A stretch of DNA of 7,949 nt from JBFHNV01 sp965365655. Lineage in GTDB: Bacteria > Pseudomonadota > Gammaproteobacteria > HK1. Each line of letters starts with the position of its first letter. Positions within the stretch are counted from its first letter, which is position 1. Location of the stretch: NCBI GenBank assembly GCA_965365655.1, contig CBDUCN010000250.1, positions 1-7,949 of the forward strand. The letters are read 5' to 3'. Of this stretch, positions 1 through 6,241 are shown in pieces. The position numbers were made by a program, and so were the translations under genes. The notes under the pieces were generated by a model, which had not been told where the DNA came from, did no database searches, and saw only the letters and a list, made by a program, of their open reading frames with translations.

Positions 1-2
1 TG

Positions 3-89
3 CCGGCGGACGACGACCCGGCGCACTGGGGCGCGGACCGGCTGCTCGCGCACCCACGGGAGCTGCTCGCGTGGCTGGACCTCGCCTGA
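3..89 (+). CDS. 3' end of an unrecognised protein (partial)
   Basis: An open frame enters from the left edge and closes with TGA at 87-89. It gives a 28-residue tail, acidic at first (Pro-Ala-Asp-Asp-Asp) and then amphipathic and Leu/Ala/Trp-rich, ending Trp-Leu-Asp-Leu-Ala. The composition looks like a real helical C-terminus, and the next gene starts only 7 bases after the stop, in the same direction, which suggests an operon. I cannot name the family from so short a piece. The call rests on the frame, the codon-position GC pattern and the tight spacing. Confidence 0.5.
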   Translation, partial: PADDDPAHWGADRLLAHPRELLAWLDLA

Positions 90-96
90 GACCCGC

Positions 97-909
97 GTGG
101 ACGGCCTCGACTACTGCCGCGAGCGGGCCGCCGCCGAGGGCAGCGCCGGCTACTACGCGGTGCTGTTCTTCGACCCCGGGCCGCGCGCCGGCCTGATCGC
201 GCTGCACGCGCTGGAGCGCGAGCTGCGCGATGCGGTCGAGGCGTGCTCCGAGCTCACCGTGGCCGAGCACAAGCTCGGCTTCTGGCGCGAGGAGCTGGGC
301 CGGCTGCTCGACGGCGCGCCGCGCCACCCGGTGACCCACGCGCTGGCGCGGCACGCGCCGGGCGCGATCGACCGCGATCTCGCGGCGCGGCTGCTCGAAG
401 GCGCGCGGCTCAGGTGCCGGCAGGCCCAGGTGCGGTCGGCGCAGGAGCTCGAGCAGGACTGCGCGCGCACCGCCGGCACGCTGGCGCAGGCCGCGGCGCG
501 CCTGCTCGCGCCGCGCGACCCCGGCGCCGCACGGGCCGCCGCGGACGCCGCGGCGGCCGCCGAGCGCGCGCGCCTGCTGTGCCTGCCGCGCCGCGCCGGC
601 CTTCCGCCGCACACCGGCGTGCCCCAGGACCTGCTGGCCGACGCCGGCGCACGGCCCGCGGACGTCGATCGGGGCGGCGATGACGCGACGCTCGCACGCC
701 TTCGCCGCACGCTGCTCGACGGCGCGCGCGAGAGCCTGCTGCGCACCCGCCGCTCGCTGCCGCAGCGGCGCGGCTACGCCGCGACCCGCGTCGCGATCGC
801 GCTCGCCGAGCTGGCCGCGCTGGAGCGCGGCGGCTACGTCGCGCACGGCCGCGCGCGGGCGGCGCTGCCCGTCGCGCTGCTGTGGCACGCGTGGCGGCAC
901 CGGCCGTGA
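97..909 (+). CDS. Squalene/phytoene synthase-fold protein, probably non-catalytic
   Basis: A 270-residue protein resembling the trans-isoprenyl diphosphate (squalene/phytoene) synthase family. Recognisable parts are the N-terminal Tyr-Tyr-Ala-Val-Leu-Phe-Phe segment followed by an Arg and a helix of the type Ala-Leu-His-Ala-Leu-Glu-Arg-Glu-Leu-Arg (about 19-45), then a Lys-Leu-x-Phe-Trp-Arg-Glu-Glu-Leu motif (59-67) followed by a short loop and His-Pro-Val (76-78). The region around 160-185 aligns in character with the conserved segment before the family's 'Pro-x-Asp-Leu-Leu' stretch. True squalene and phytoene synthases carry two Asp-rich Mg-diphosphate motifs (DDxxD-like). Here the first is reduced to Glu-Arg-Glu-Leu-Arg-Asp and the second is not visible, so catalysis is doubtful. 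NDUFAF6-like members of this fold are known non-enzymatic proteins and are an alternative model. The start is GTG, chosen because it lies 7 bases after the upstream stop and gives the usual N-terminus. The Shine-Dalgarno is poor. The length fits the family. Confidence 0.7.
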   Translation: MDGLDYCRERAAAEGSAGYYAVLFFDPGPRAGLIALHALERELRDAVEACSELTVAEHKLGFWREELGRLLDGAPRHPVTHALARHAPGAIDRDLAARLLEGARLRCRQAQVRSAQELEQDCARTAGTLAQAAARLLAPRDPGAARAAADAAAAAERARLLCLPRRAGLPPHTGVPQDLLADAGARPADVDRGGDDATLARLRRTLLDGARESLLRTRRSLPQRRGYAATRVAIALAELAALERGGYVAHGRARAALPVALLWHAWRHRP

Positions 910-923
910 CCGGAAGGGCCCGA

Positions 924-940
924 CCGCGGGGCAGCCGCGG
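924..940. terminator. Short GC hairpin after the synthase-like gene
   Basis: Perfect 6-base arms CCGCGG (924-929 and 935-940) surround a 5-base loop, starting 15 bases after the stop codon of the synthase-like gene. There is no T-run, so an intrinsic terminator is only a possibility. A third CCGCGG occurs at 957-962, so chance in this GC-rich DNA cannot be excluded. The rest of the gap to 1029 shows no gene. Confidence 0.2.
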
Positions 941-1029
941 ATAGACGACCGGACGGCCGCGGACGCGACCGTGCCCGGCCGGGCGCCGACGATCTACCAT
1001 CCCTGACCCGCTCCTCCCCGGATCCGCCC

Positions 1030-3381
1030 ATGCCCGTCTCCGAACCGTCGATCCGCAGCGCCGCCGTCCTCGGCGCCGGCACCATGGGCGCGGGAATCGC
1101 GAGCCACCTCACGAACGCGGGCGTGCCGGTGGTGCTGCTCGACGTCGTGCCGCCCGGCGCCGACGACCGCGACGCGCTCGCGCGCAACGCGGTCGAGCGC
1201 ATGCTTCGCGCGTCGCCGCCGGCCTTCACCGACCGCGGCAACGCGAGCCTGATCACCGTCGGCAACGTCGAGGACCACCTGCACCTGCTCGCCGACGTGG
1301 ACTGGATCGCCGAGGCGGTGGTGGAACGCCTGGAGGTCAAGCGCGCGCTGTACCGGCGCGTGGAGGACGTGCGCCGGCCCGGAAGCTTCGTGTCCTCCAA
1401 CACCTCGACGCTGCCGCTGTCGCTGCTGGTGGACGGTCAGCCGGAATCGTTCCGGCGCGACTTCTGCATCACCCACTTCTTCAACCCGGTGCGCTACATG
1501 CGCCTGCTCGAGCTGGTCGCGGGGCCGGACACGCGGCCCGACGTGATCGACACCCTGGCGCGCTTCTGCGACGTCGCGCTCGGCAAGGGCGTCGTGCACT
1601 GCCGCGACACGCCGGGCTTCCTCGGCAACCGGGTCGGCGTGTTCGCGCTGCAGGCAGGGCTGGTGGAGGCCGAGGCCGCGGGCCTCACGGTGGAGGAGGC
1701 GGACGCGCTGATGGGCCGCCCGATGGGGATCCCGAAGACCGGCCTGTTCGGCCTCTACGATCTGATCGGCCTCGACCTGATGCAGGACGTGGTGACCAGC
1801 CTGAAGCTGCCGCTGCCCGCGAGCGACGCGTTCTACGAGGTCGCCCCGGGCATCGCCGCGGTGCAGGACCTGGTCTCGCGCGGGCACACCGGCAACAAGG
1901 GCGGCGCCGGCTTCTACCGCGTCCGCGAGGTCGACGGCGTGCCGCGCCGCGAGGCGCTGGACCTCGCGAGCGGCGAGTACCGGCCCGTGACGCGGCCGCA
2001 GCCGGACGCGGCGGTGGCGGCCGAGTCCGGCGGACTGCGCGCGCTGGTGGAGCACCCGGACGCGGGCGGGCGCTTCGCGTGGCGGGTGCTGGCCCGCACC
2101 CTGTCCTACGCCGCGTCCCTGATCCCGGAGGTGGCCGACGGGCCGCTGCCGGTGGACGAGGCGATGAAGCTCGGCTACAGCTGGGGCGAGGGCCCGTTCG
2201 AGATGCTGGACACGCTGGGGCCCGGGTGGTTCCGCGATCGCCTGCGCGCCGAGGGCATGCCGGTGCCGCCGGCGCTGGACGCGCTGCTCGAGCGCGACGC
2301 CGGCGCGACGTTCTACCGCGCGCACGACGCGCGGGTGCAGCAGTTCAGCCCCGGCCACGGCTACGTGGACCTGGAGCGCGCACCCGGGGTGGTGCGGCTG
2401 CAGGACCTGAAGCGCACCCGCCGGCGGCTGCTGGGCAACGACGCGGCGAGCCTGTGGGACGTCGGCGACGGGGTCGCGTGCGTGGAGTTCCACAGCAAGG
2501 CCAACGCGCTGTCGCCCGCGTCGATGGAGATCCTCGCGGCGTCGGTGGAGCGCGCCGGCGCCGGCCACGCCGCGCTGCTGGTGTACAACGAGGCGCCGCA
2601 CTTCTCGGTGGGCTTCAACCTGGAGTTCGTGCGCGAGTGCATGCGCACCCGCGCGTGGAGCGCGCTCGACGAGGGTCTGCGCGACTTCCAGGACGCGTGC
2701 CGCGCGTGCGCGCGTGCCCCGATCCCCGTGGTGGGCGCGCCGTCGGGCCTCGGGCTGGGCGGCGGCTTCGAGGTGCTGGTGCACTGCGACGCGCTGCAGA
2801 CGCACAGCAACGTGACGCTGGGACTGGTGGAGACCCTGGTGGGCCTGGTGCCCTCGGGCGGCGGCTGCAAGGCGCTGCTCGAGCGTTGGACGGCCGGCGC
2901 CCCCGGCGCCGCGCAGGCGCAGGACGGCGCGCTCGCGGTGTTCGATCTGATCGGCAAGGCGGTCACCGCGACGTCCCCGCAGGAAGCGCGCCCGCGCCGC
3001 CTGCTGCGCGACGCCGACCGCGTCACGATGAACCGCGACCGCCTGCTCGCCGAGGGCAAGGCGTACGCGCTGGAGCTTGCGCCGCGCTACGCGCCCGCGG
3101 CGGCGCCCGCGTTCGTCGCGCTGGGACGCGAGGGCGCGGACGCGATGGACGCGGTGCTCGACGACCTGGTCGGGCGCGGCATCGCGCTGCCTCACGACGT
3201 CACCGTGAGCCGCGCGCTCGCGCGGGTGCTGTGCGGCGGCGACGCGCCGCGCGGCGCGACGCTCGGCGAGGACGACCTGCTGGCGCTGGAGCGCGACGCG
3301 TTCCTCGCGCTGGCCGAGACACCCGCAACCGCGGCGCGCATCGACCACATGCTGGGCCACGGGCGCCCGCTGCGTAACTGA
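1030..3381 (+). CDS. fadN: Bifunctional 3-hydroxyacyl-CoA dehydrogenase/enoyl-CoA hydratase, FadN type
   Basis: A 783-residue fatty acid beta-oxidation enzyme that would hydrate 2-enoyl-CoA and oxidise the resulting 3-hydroxyacyl-CoA with NAD in the cytoplasm. The dehydrogenase comes first. It has a Rossmann Gly-Ala-Gly-Thr-Met-Gly (15-20), Ser-Ser-Asn-Thr-Ser (122-126), the catalytic His149 in Thr-His-Phe-Phe-Asn-Pro with Glu161 forming the dyad, and the family signature ending Gly-Phe-Leu-Gly-Asn-Arg (N200). A second C-terminal dehydrogenase helical repeat lies around 345-405 (Trp-Gly-Glu-Gly-Pro-Phe-Glu). The crotonase domain covers about 475-620, with an oxyanion-type segment near 524-533. 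Its two catalytic glutamates are E581 (Gly-Gly-Gly-Phe-Glu) and E601 (Val-Glu-Thr), exactly 20 apart as in FadB E119/E139. This domain order is the reverse of FadB and matches the FadN group, as does the length. The start is the ATG at 1030, with no clear Shine-Dalgarno. No thiolase or acyl-CoA dehydrogenase is adjacent. The symbol is by family resemblance. Confidence 0.93.
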   Translation: MPVSEPSIRSAAVLGAGTMGAGIASHLTNAGVPVVLLDVVPPGADDRDALARNAVERMLRASPPAFTDRGNASLITVGNVEDHLHLLADVDWIAEAVVERLEVKRALYRRVEDVRRPGSFVSSNTSTLPLSLLVDGQPESFRRDFCITHFFNPVRYMRLLELVAGPDTRPDVIDTLARFCDVALGKGVVHCRDTPGFLGNRVGVFALQAGLVEAEAAGLTVEEADALMGRPMGIPKTGLFGLYDLIGLDLMQDVVTSLKLPLPASDAFYEVAPGIAAVQDLVSRGHTGNKGGAGFYRVREVDGVPRREALDLASGEYRPVTRPQPDAAVAAESGGLRALVEHPDAGGRFAWRVLARTLSYAASLIPEVADGPLPVDEAMKLGYSWGEGPFEMLDTLGPGWFRDRLRAEGMPVPPALDALLERDAGATFYRAHDARVQQFSPGHGYVDLERAPGVVRLQDLKRTRRRLLGNDAASLWDVGDGVACVEFHSKANALSPASMEILAASVERAGAGHAALLVYNEAPHFSVGFNLEFVRECMRTRAWSALDEGLRDFQDACRACARAPIPVVGAPSGLGLGGGFEVLVHCDALQTHSNVTLGLVETLVGLVPSGGGCKALLERWTAGAPGAAQAQDGALAVFDLIGKAVTATSPQEARPRRLLRDADRVTMNRDRLLAEGKAYALELAPRYAPAAAPAFVALGREGADAMDAVLDDLVGRGIALPHDVTVSRALARVLCGGDAPRGATLGEDDLLALERDAFLALAETPATAARIDHMLGHGRPLRN

Positions 3382-3432
3382 GCGCCGCGTACCCGGGTCC
3401 GCGACATCGACGAGCTCGCAGCGACCGCCACC

Positions 3433-3437
3433 GGAGG
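3433..3437 (+). promoter_or_regulatory. Strong ribosome binding site of the PhyH-family gene
   Basis: GGAGG lies 8 bases before the ATG at 3446. It is the best Shine-Dalgarno in the window and fixes the start of the oxygenase gene. Confidence 0.75.
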
Positions 3438-3445
3438 ACCGCACG

Positions 3446-4306
3446 ATGCCCAGGCTGCTCACCGACGACGAGGTCGCGCGCTATCACCGCGACGGCTTCC
3501 TGTCCCCCGTCACCGCGATGGACGCCGCGACGGCGGCCCGCTACCGCGCCCGCTTCGAGGAATACGAGCGCGCCAACGGCGGCTGGTACGAGCTGTCGAA
3601 GGGCCAGAAGCTCTACCTGCTGCAGACCTGGGTCGCGGAGCTCGTGCGCCACGAGCGCATCCTCGACGCGGTCGAGGACGTGCTGGGCCCCGACATTCTG
3701 TGCTGGGGCTGCTCGCTGTTCGTGAAGGACGCGAACAGCAGCGCGTACGTGTCCTGGCACCAGGACTCGACGTACTGGGGCCTGTCCGAGCCGGACGTGG
3801 TCACCGCGTGGATCGCGCTCTCGCCGGCGACGCGCGAGAGCGGCTGCATGAAGATGTGGCCGGGCAGCCACCGCCTCGAGCAGCTCCCGCACCGCGACAC
3901 CCTCGCGGCGGAGAACCTGCTGACCCGCGGCCAGGAGATCGAGGTGCAGGTGGACGAGTCGCAGGCGGTCGCGATGCCGCTGGAGCCCGGCCAGGTCTCG
4001 CTGCACCACATCCGCACCGTGCACGCGTCGGAGCCGAACCGCTCCGCCGATCGCCGCATCGGACTCGCGGTGCGCTACATCGCGCCGCACGTGAAGCAGC
4101 TGCACGCGGACAGGGACAGCGCGTGGCCGGTGCGCGGCGAGGACCGGCACGGGCACTTCGTGCACGAGACGCCGCCCGCGGCCGACATGGACGCCGCCGC
4201 CCTCGCCGAGCACGAGCGCATCATGAAGCTGCGCCAGGGCGTGCTGTACCGCGACGTGCAGGGCAGGCCCGCGCACACCGACCTCGGGCGCCCGGACGCG
4301 ACGTGA
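3446..4306 (+). CDS. Phytanoyl-CoA dioxygenase (PhyH) family Fe(II)/2-oxoglutarate oxygenase
   Basis: A 286-residue cytoplasmic oxygenase of the PhyH family, which uses Fe(II), O2 and 2-oxoglutarate, usually to hydroxylate an unactivated carbon. The N-terminal Leu-Thr-Asp-Asp-Glu-Val-Ala-Arg-Tyr-His-Arg-Asp-Gly-Phe is the usual family opening. The iron ligands are visible as H105-x-D107 in Ser-Trp-His-Gln-Asp, with the distal His193 in Val-His-Ala-Ser-Glu-Pro-Asn. Arg204, 11 residues later, is the expected 2-oxoglutarate binder. Asp107 is kept, so this should be a hydroxylase, not a halogenase of the SyrB2 type, which has Ala or Gly there. The core also contains the Gly-x-Met-x-x-x-Pro-Gly-Ser-His motif (133-142 region). 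It lies 64 bases after fadN on the same strand, so cotranscription is likely. The substrate is unknown: it could be an acyl-CoA, as the neighbour suggests, or a small metabolite, because the family is very broad. Confidence 0.88.
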   Translation: MPRLLTDDEVARYHRDGFLSPVTAMDAATAARYRARFEEYERANGGWYELSKGQKLYLLQTWVAELVRHERILDAVEDVLGPDILCWGCSLFVKDANSSAYVSWHQDSTYWGLSEPDVVTAWIALSPATRESGCMKMWPGSHRLEQLPHRDTLAAENLLTRGQEIEVQVDESQAVAMPLEPGQVSLHHIRTVHASEPNRSADRRIGLAVRYIAPHVKQLHADRDSAWPVRGEDRHGHFVHETPPAADMDAAALAEHERIMKLRQGVLYRDVQGRPAHTDLGRPDAT

Positions 4307-4562
4307 GCGCACGCACGCCGGGCGCGCCGCGTGCCGGCGGCGCGCGCGTCGCCCTCGCGGCGGCGAGGACCGCGCGACGCGCGGGCCCGCGGGCAGTCCT
4401 CCGAGCAGTCCCCTGAGCGGTCTCCCGAGCCGTCCCCCGGGCAGCACATCGAGCCACGCGGCGCGCGCGGCGCCGGCCGCGCTGCTCGGCGCGCTGCTGA
4501 TCGCGACCGCCGCGCTCTACGCACCGGGGCTAGCCGGGCCGCTGCTGCTCGACGACCGCCCG
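4307..4562 (+). other. In-frame N-terminal region of the GT-C-like gene lacking a normal start codon
   Basis: The frame of the following gene stays open back to at least 4302 but contains no ATG, GTG or TTG before 4563. From about 4476 it encodes a hydrophobic helix (Ala-Leu-Leu-Gly-Ala-Leu-Leu-Ile-Ala-Thr-Ala-Ala) and then Leu-Tyr-Ala-Pro-Gly-Leu-x-Gly-Pro-Leu-Leu-Leu-Asp-Asp. This is the first membrane segment and acidic loop expected at the N-terminus of this protein family. A GTG at 4303 overlaps the TGA of the preceding oxygenase gene (GTGA), which is typical for a coupled start, but it is in a different frame that closes with TGA at 4414-4416. Either the start is non-canonical (for example one of the in-frame CTG codons) or a base is missing between 4303 and 4413. 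Confidence 0.6.
4393..4452. repeat. 12-base tandem repeat, four copies plus a decayed fifth
   Basis: Units begin at 4393, 4405, 4417, 4429 and, degenerately, 4441. The consensus is roughly GCnGTCCyCCGA. Copies differ from each other at a few positions, so the array is old or tolerant of change. In the frame of the downstream membrane protein it would encode Ser/Pro-rich tetrapeptides. Because the unit is a multiple of three, copy-number change would not shift the frame. Confidence 0.75.
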
Positions 4563-6116
4563 GTGCTGGGCGCGCTGGCCGCGGTCGGCGACGGCGCTCT
4601 CGATCCCGTGGACTTCCTCGTCGGCGCCGGCGAGGGCACGGTGTTCCGGCCCGTGTCCCGCGCGTCCTTCCTGGTCGACTGGTGGCTGTGGGGCGACGAC
4701 GTGCGCGCGTTCAAGGCGGTCAACCTCGCGCTGCACCTCGCGTGCGGCGTCGTGCTGTTCGCGCTGACCCGCGCGCTCGCGGGCCTGCGCGTCGACGCCC
4801 GCGCCGCGCGCACCGCGGCGCTGCTCGCGTGCGCGCTGTGGCTGCTCTCGCCGCTGCTGGTGAGCACCGTGCTGTACACGGTGCAGCGCATGGCGCAGCT
4901 CGCGACGCTGTTCAGCCTCGCGGGGCTGCTGTGCTACGTGCACGGGCGCCTGCACGGCTCGCGCGCGGCCGTCGCGGCCGCGTTCGGCCTGTGCTGGCCG
5001 CTGGCCGCGCTGAGCAAGGAGAACGGCGCGCTGCTGCCGCTGCTCGCGCTGCTGGTGGAGTGGTGGTGGCTGCCGTGCGACGCGCCCGGGCGCCGCGCGC
5101 GGGCGATGCTCGCCGCGGTCGTCGCGCTGGCCGCGGCGGCCGTGCTCGCGCGCGTCGCACTGGACCCGGAGTGGCTGCTGGCCGGCTACCGCGGACGCGA
5201 GTTCTCGCTCGCCGAGCGCCTGCTGACCCAGCCCCGGGTGCTGCTGGACTACCTGGGCCAGCTGCTGCTCGCGCCGGGCACGTCCGCGCTGGGCCTGCTG
5301 CGCGACGACGTCGCCGCGTCCACCTCCGTGCTCGCGCCGCCGTCCACGCTGCTCGCGCTCGCGGCGTGGGCCGGTCTCGTCGCGGCGGCCCTGGCGTCGC
5401 GGCGTTCGGCGGCGGCGCCGGCGGGCTTCGGCATCGCGTTCTTCCTCGCCGCGCATTCGCTGGAGGCATCGGTGTTCCCGCTGGAGCTCTACTTCGAGCA
5501 CCGCAACTACCTGCCGGCGGCGGGGCTGTATCTCGGGCTCGGGGCCTCGGCCCCGGCGCTGCTGGCGTGTGTGCGCGGGCGCTGGCGAGCGCCCGTCGCG
5601 ATCGCGCTGCCGCTGCTGTTCGCCGTGCTCACGCTGGAGCGGGTGCAGATCTGGCGCAGCGAGGCCGCGCTCTACGCGCACGCGGCCGAGGCCCATCCGC
5701 GCTCGGCGCGCGCGTGGCAGGGCCTCGCCGGCGTGCACTTCGCGGCCGGACGCTTCGACGCGGGCGCGGCGGCGCTGGACGAGGCGCGGGCGTTGCTGCC
5801 CGCGACCGCGCGCGCGGGGCTCGCGCTGCAGCACCTCGCCGCGTGGTGCGTGCGCGGGCGACGCGCGCCGGACGCGGTCTACGAGCAGCTCGCGTCCGCG
5901 CCCGCGCTGGGCCACGACCTGAACACCGTGAACGCGCTGGCCTGGATGGCCGGCGCGGTGTCCGCGGGCACCTGCACCGCGCTCGACCGGCCGCGGCTGT
6001 CCGCGGCCCTCGCACGCGCGCCGCTGGCCCCGGCGCCGTGGGACCCGCCGCGCGAGCGGCTGCGGGCGGTGCACCGCGAGCGGCTGCTGCGCGCCCTGGC
6101 CGCGCCGCGAGGCTGA
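4563..6116 (+). CDS. Polytopic GT-C-like membrane protein with TPR-like C-terminus
   Basis: From the first available GTG it has 517 residues, but the real protein probably begins at least 30 residues earlier. About ten hydrophobic segments are visible (near 52-74, 84-104, 111-128, 134-150, 155-170, 180-197, 258-280, 286-300, 317-335 and 342-358). They are followed by a soluble tail whose residues 366-415 have the Ala/Tyr pattern of a tetratricopeptide repeat (Trp-x-x-Leu-Ala-x-x-His-Phe-Ala-x-Gly-Arg-Phe). Conserved-looking loops are Thr-Val-Gln-Arg-Met-Ala-Gln-Leu (106-113), Leu-Ser-Lys-Glu-Asn-Gly-Ala (149-155) and Glu-Leu-Tyr-Phe-Glu-His-Arg-Asn-Tyr-Leu-Pro (307-317). These recall bacterial TPR proteins related to TMTC-type, GT-C-fold glycosyltransferases that use lipid-linked sugars at the membrane. 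The acidic Asp-Asp pair expected in the first external loop is encoded at 4551-4556, just before this start. Activity and sugar are inferences. A Wzy- or PglL-like role is an alternative. Confidence 0.7.
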   Translation: MLGALAAVGDGALDPVDFLVGAGEGTVFRPVSRASFLVDWWLWGDDVRAFKAVNLALHLACGVVLFALTRALAGLRVDARAARTAALLACALWLLSPLLVSTVLYTVQRMAQLATLFSLAGLLCYVHGRLHGSRAAVAAAFGLCWPLAALSKENGALLPLLALLVEWWWLPCDAPGRRARAMLAAVVALAAAAVLARVALDPEWLLAGYRGREFSLAERLLTQPRVLLDYLGQLLLAPGTSALGLLRDDVAASTSVLAPPSTLLALAAWAGLVAAALASRRSAAAPAGFGIAFFLAAHSLEASVFPLELYFEHRNYLPAAGLYLGLGASAPALLACVRGRWRAPVAIALPLLFAVLTLERVQIWRSEAALYAHAAEAHPRSARAWQGLAGVHFAAGRFDAGAAALDEARALLPATARAGLALQHLAAWCVRGRRAPDAVYEQLASAPALGHDLNTVNALAWMAGAVSAGTCTALDRPRLSAALARAPLAPAPWDPPRERLRAVHRERLLRALAAPRG

Positions 6117-6133
6117 CGGGTGCGCGGGCGGCG

Positions 6134-6158
6134 GGCGCCGCGCTTGCCGCGGAGCGCC
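6134..6158. terminator. GC-rich hairpin after the membrane protein gene
   Basis: Arms GGCGC (6134-6138) and GCGCC (6154-6158), plus inner CGCG/CGCG (6139-6142 and 6148-6151), form a stem with a two-base bulge and a five-base loop, 18 bases after the stop codon at 6114-6116. There is no T-run, so this is a possible pause or Rho-assisted end and not a textbook terminator. Confidence 0.3.
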
Positions 6159-6241
6159 GGGCGCGACGCGATTCGGCGGCGGACCCCGACGCCGGGCCGC
6201 TGCTATGGTTCGCGGCTCGCGCAACGCCCGACGGATCGCCC

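Noticed and set aside
994..3462. An 822-codon open frame on the minus strand opposite the beta-oxidation gene
   Set aside because: Its translation is Arg/Ala/Val/His-rich with no recognisable domain. It is the expected antisense shadow of a very GC-rich gene whose sense strand carries clear catalytic motifs.
3446..4306. The PhyH-family protein as a non-heme iron halogenase
   Set aside because: Halogenases replace the Asp ligand with Ala or Gly. Here the His-Gln-Asp motif keeps the Asp.
4303..4416. A 37-codon small gene starting with GTG overlapping the oxygenase stop
   Set aside because: The product is only Arg/Ala/Pro and stops inside the tandem repeat. It is better seen as a possible true start of the membrane protein in a broken frame than as a separate gene.
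4530..6224. A 564-codon minus-strand frame opposite the membrane protein
   Set aside because: It is Arg/Gln/Ala-rich with no domain. The plus strand has regular hydrophobic segments and conserved-looking loops, so this is a shadow.
4331..6241. A long + strand open frame that runs in phase into the YciK-type SDR, suggesting a fusion protein
   Set aside because: The upstream part is low-complexity Arg/Ala/Gly and overlaps the membrane protein in another frame. The SDR has its normal N-terminus at the ATG at 6242.
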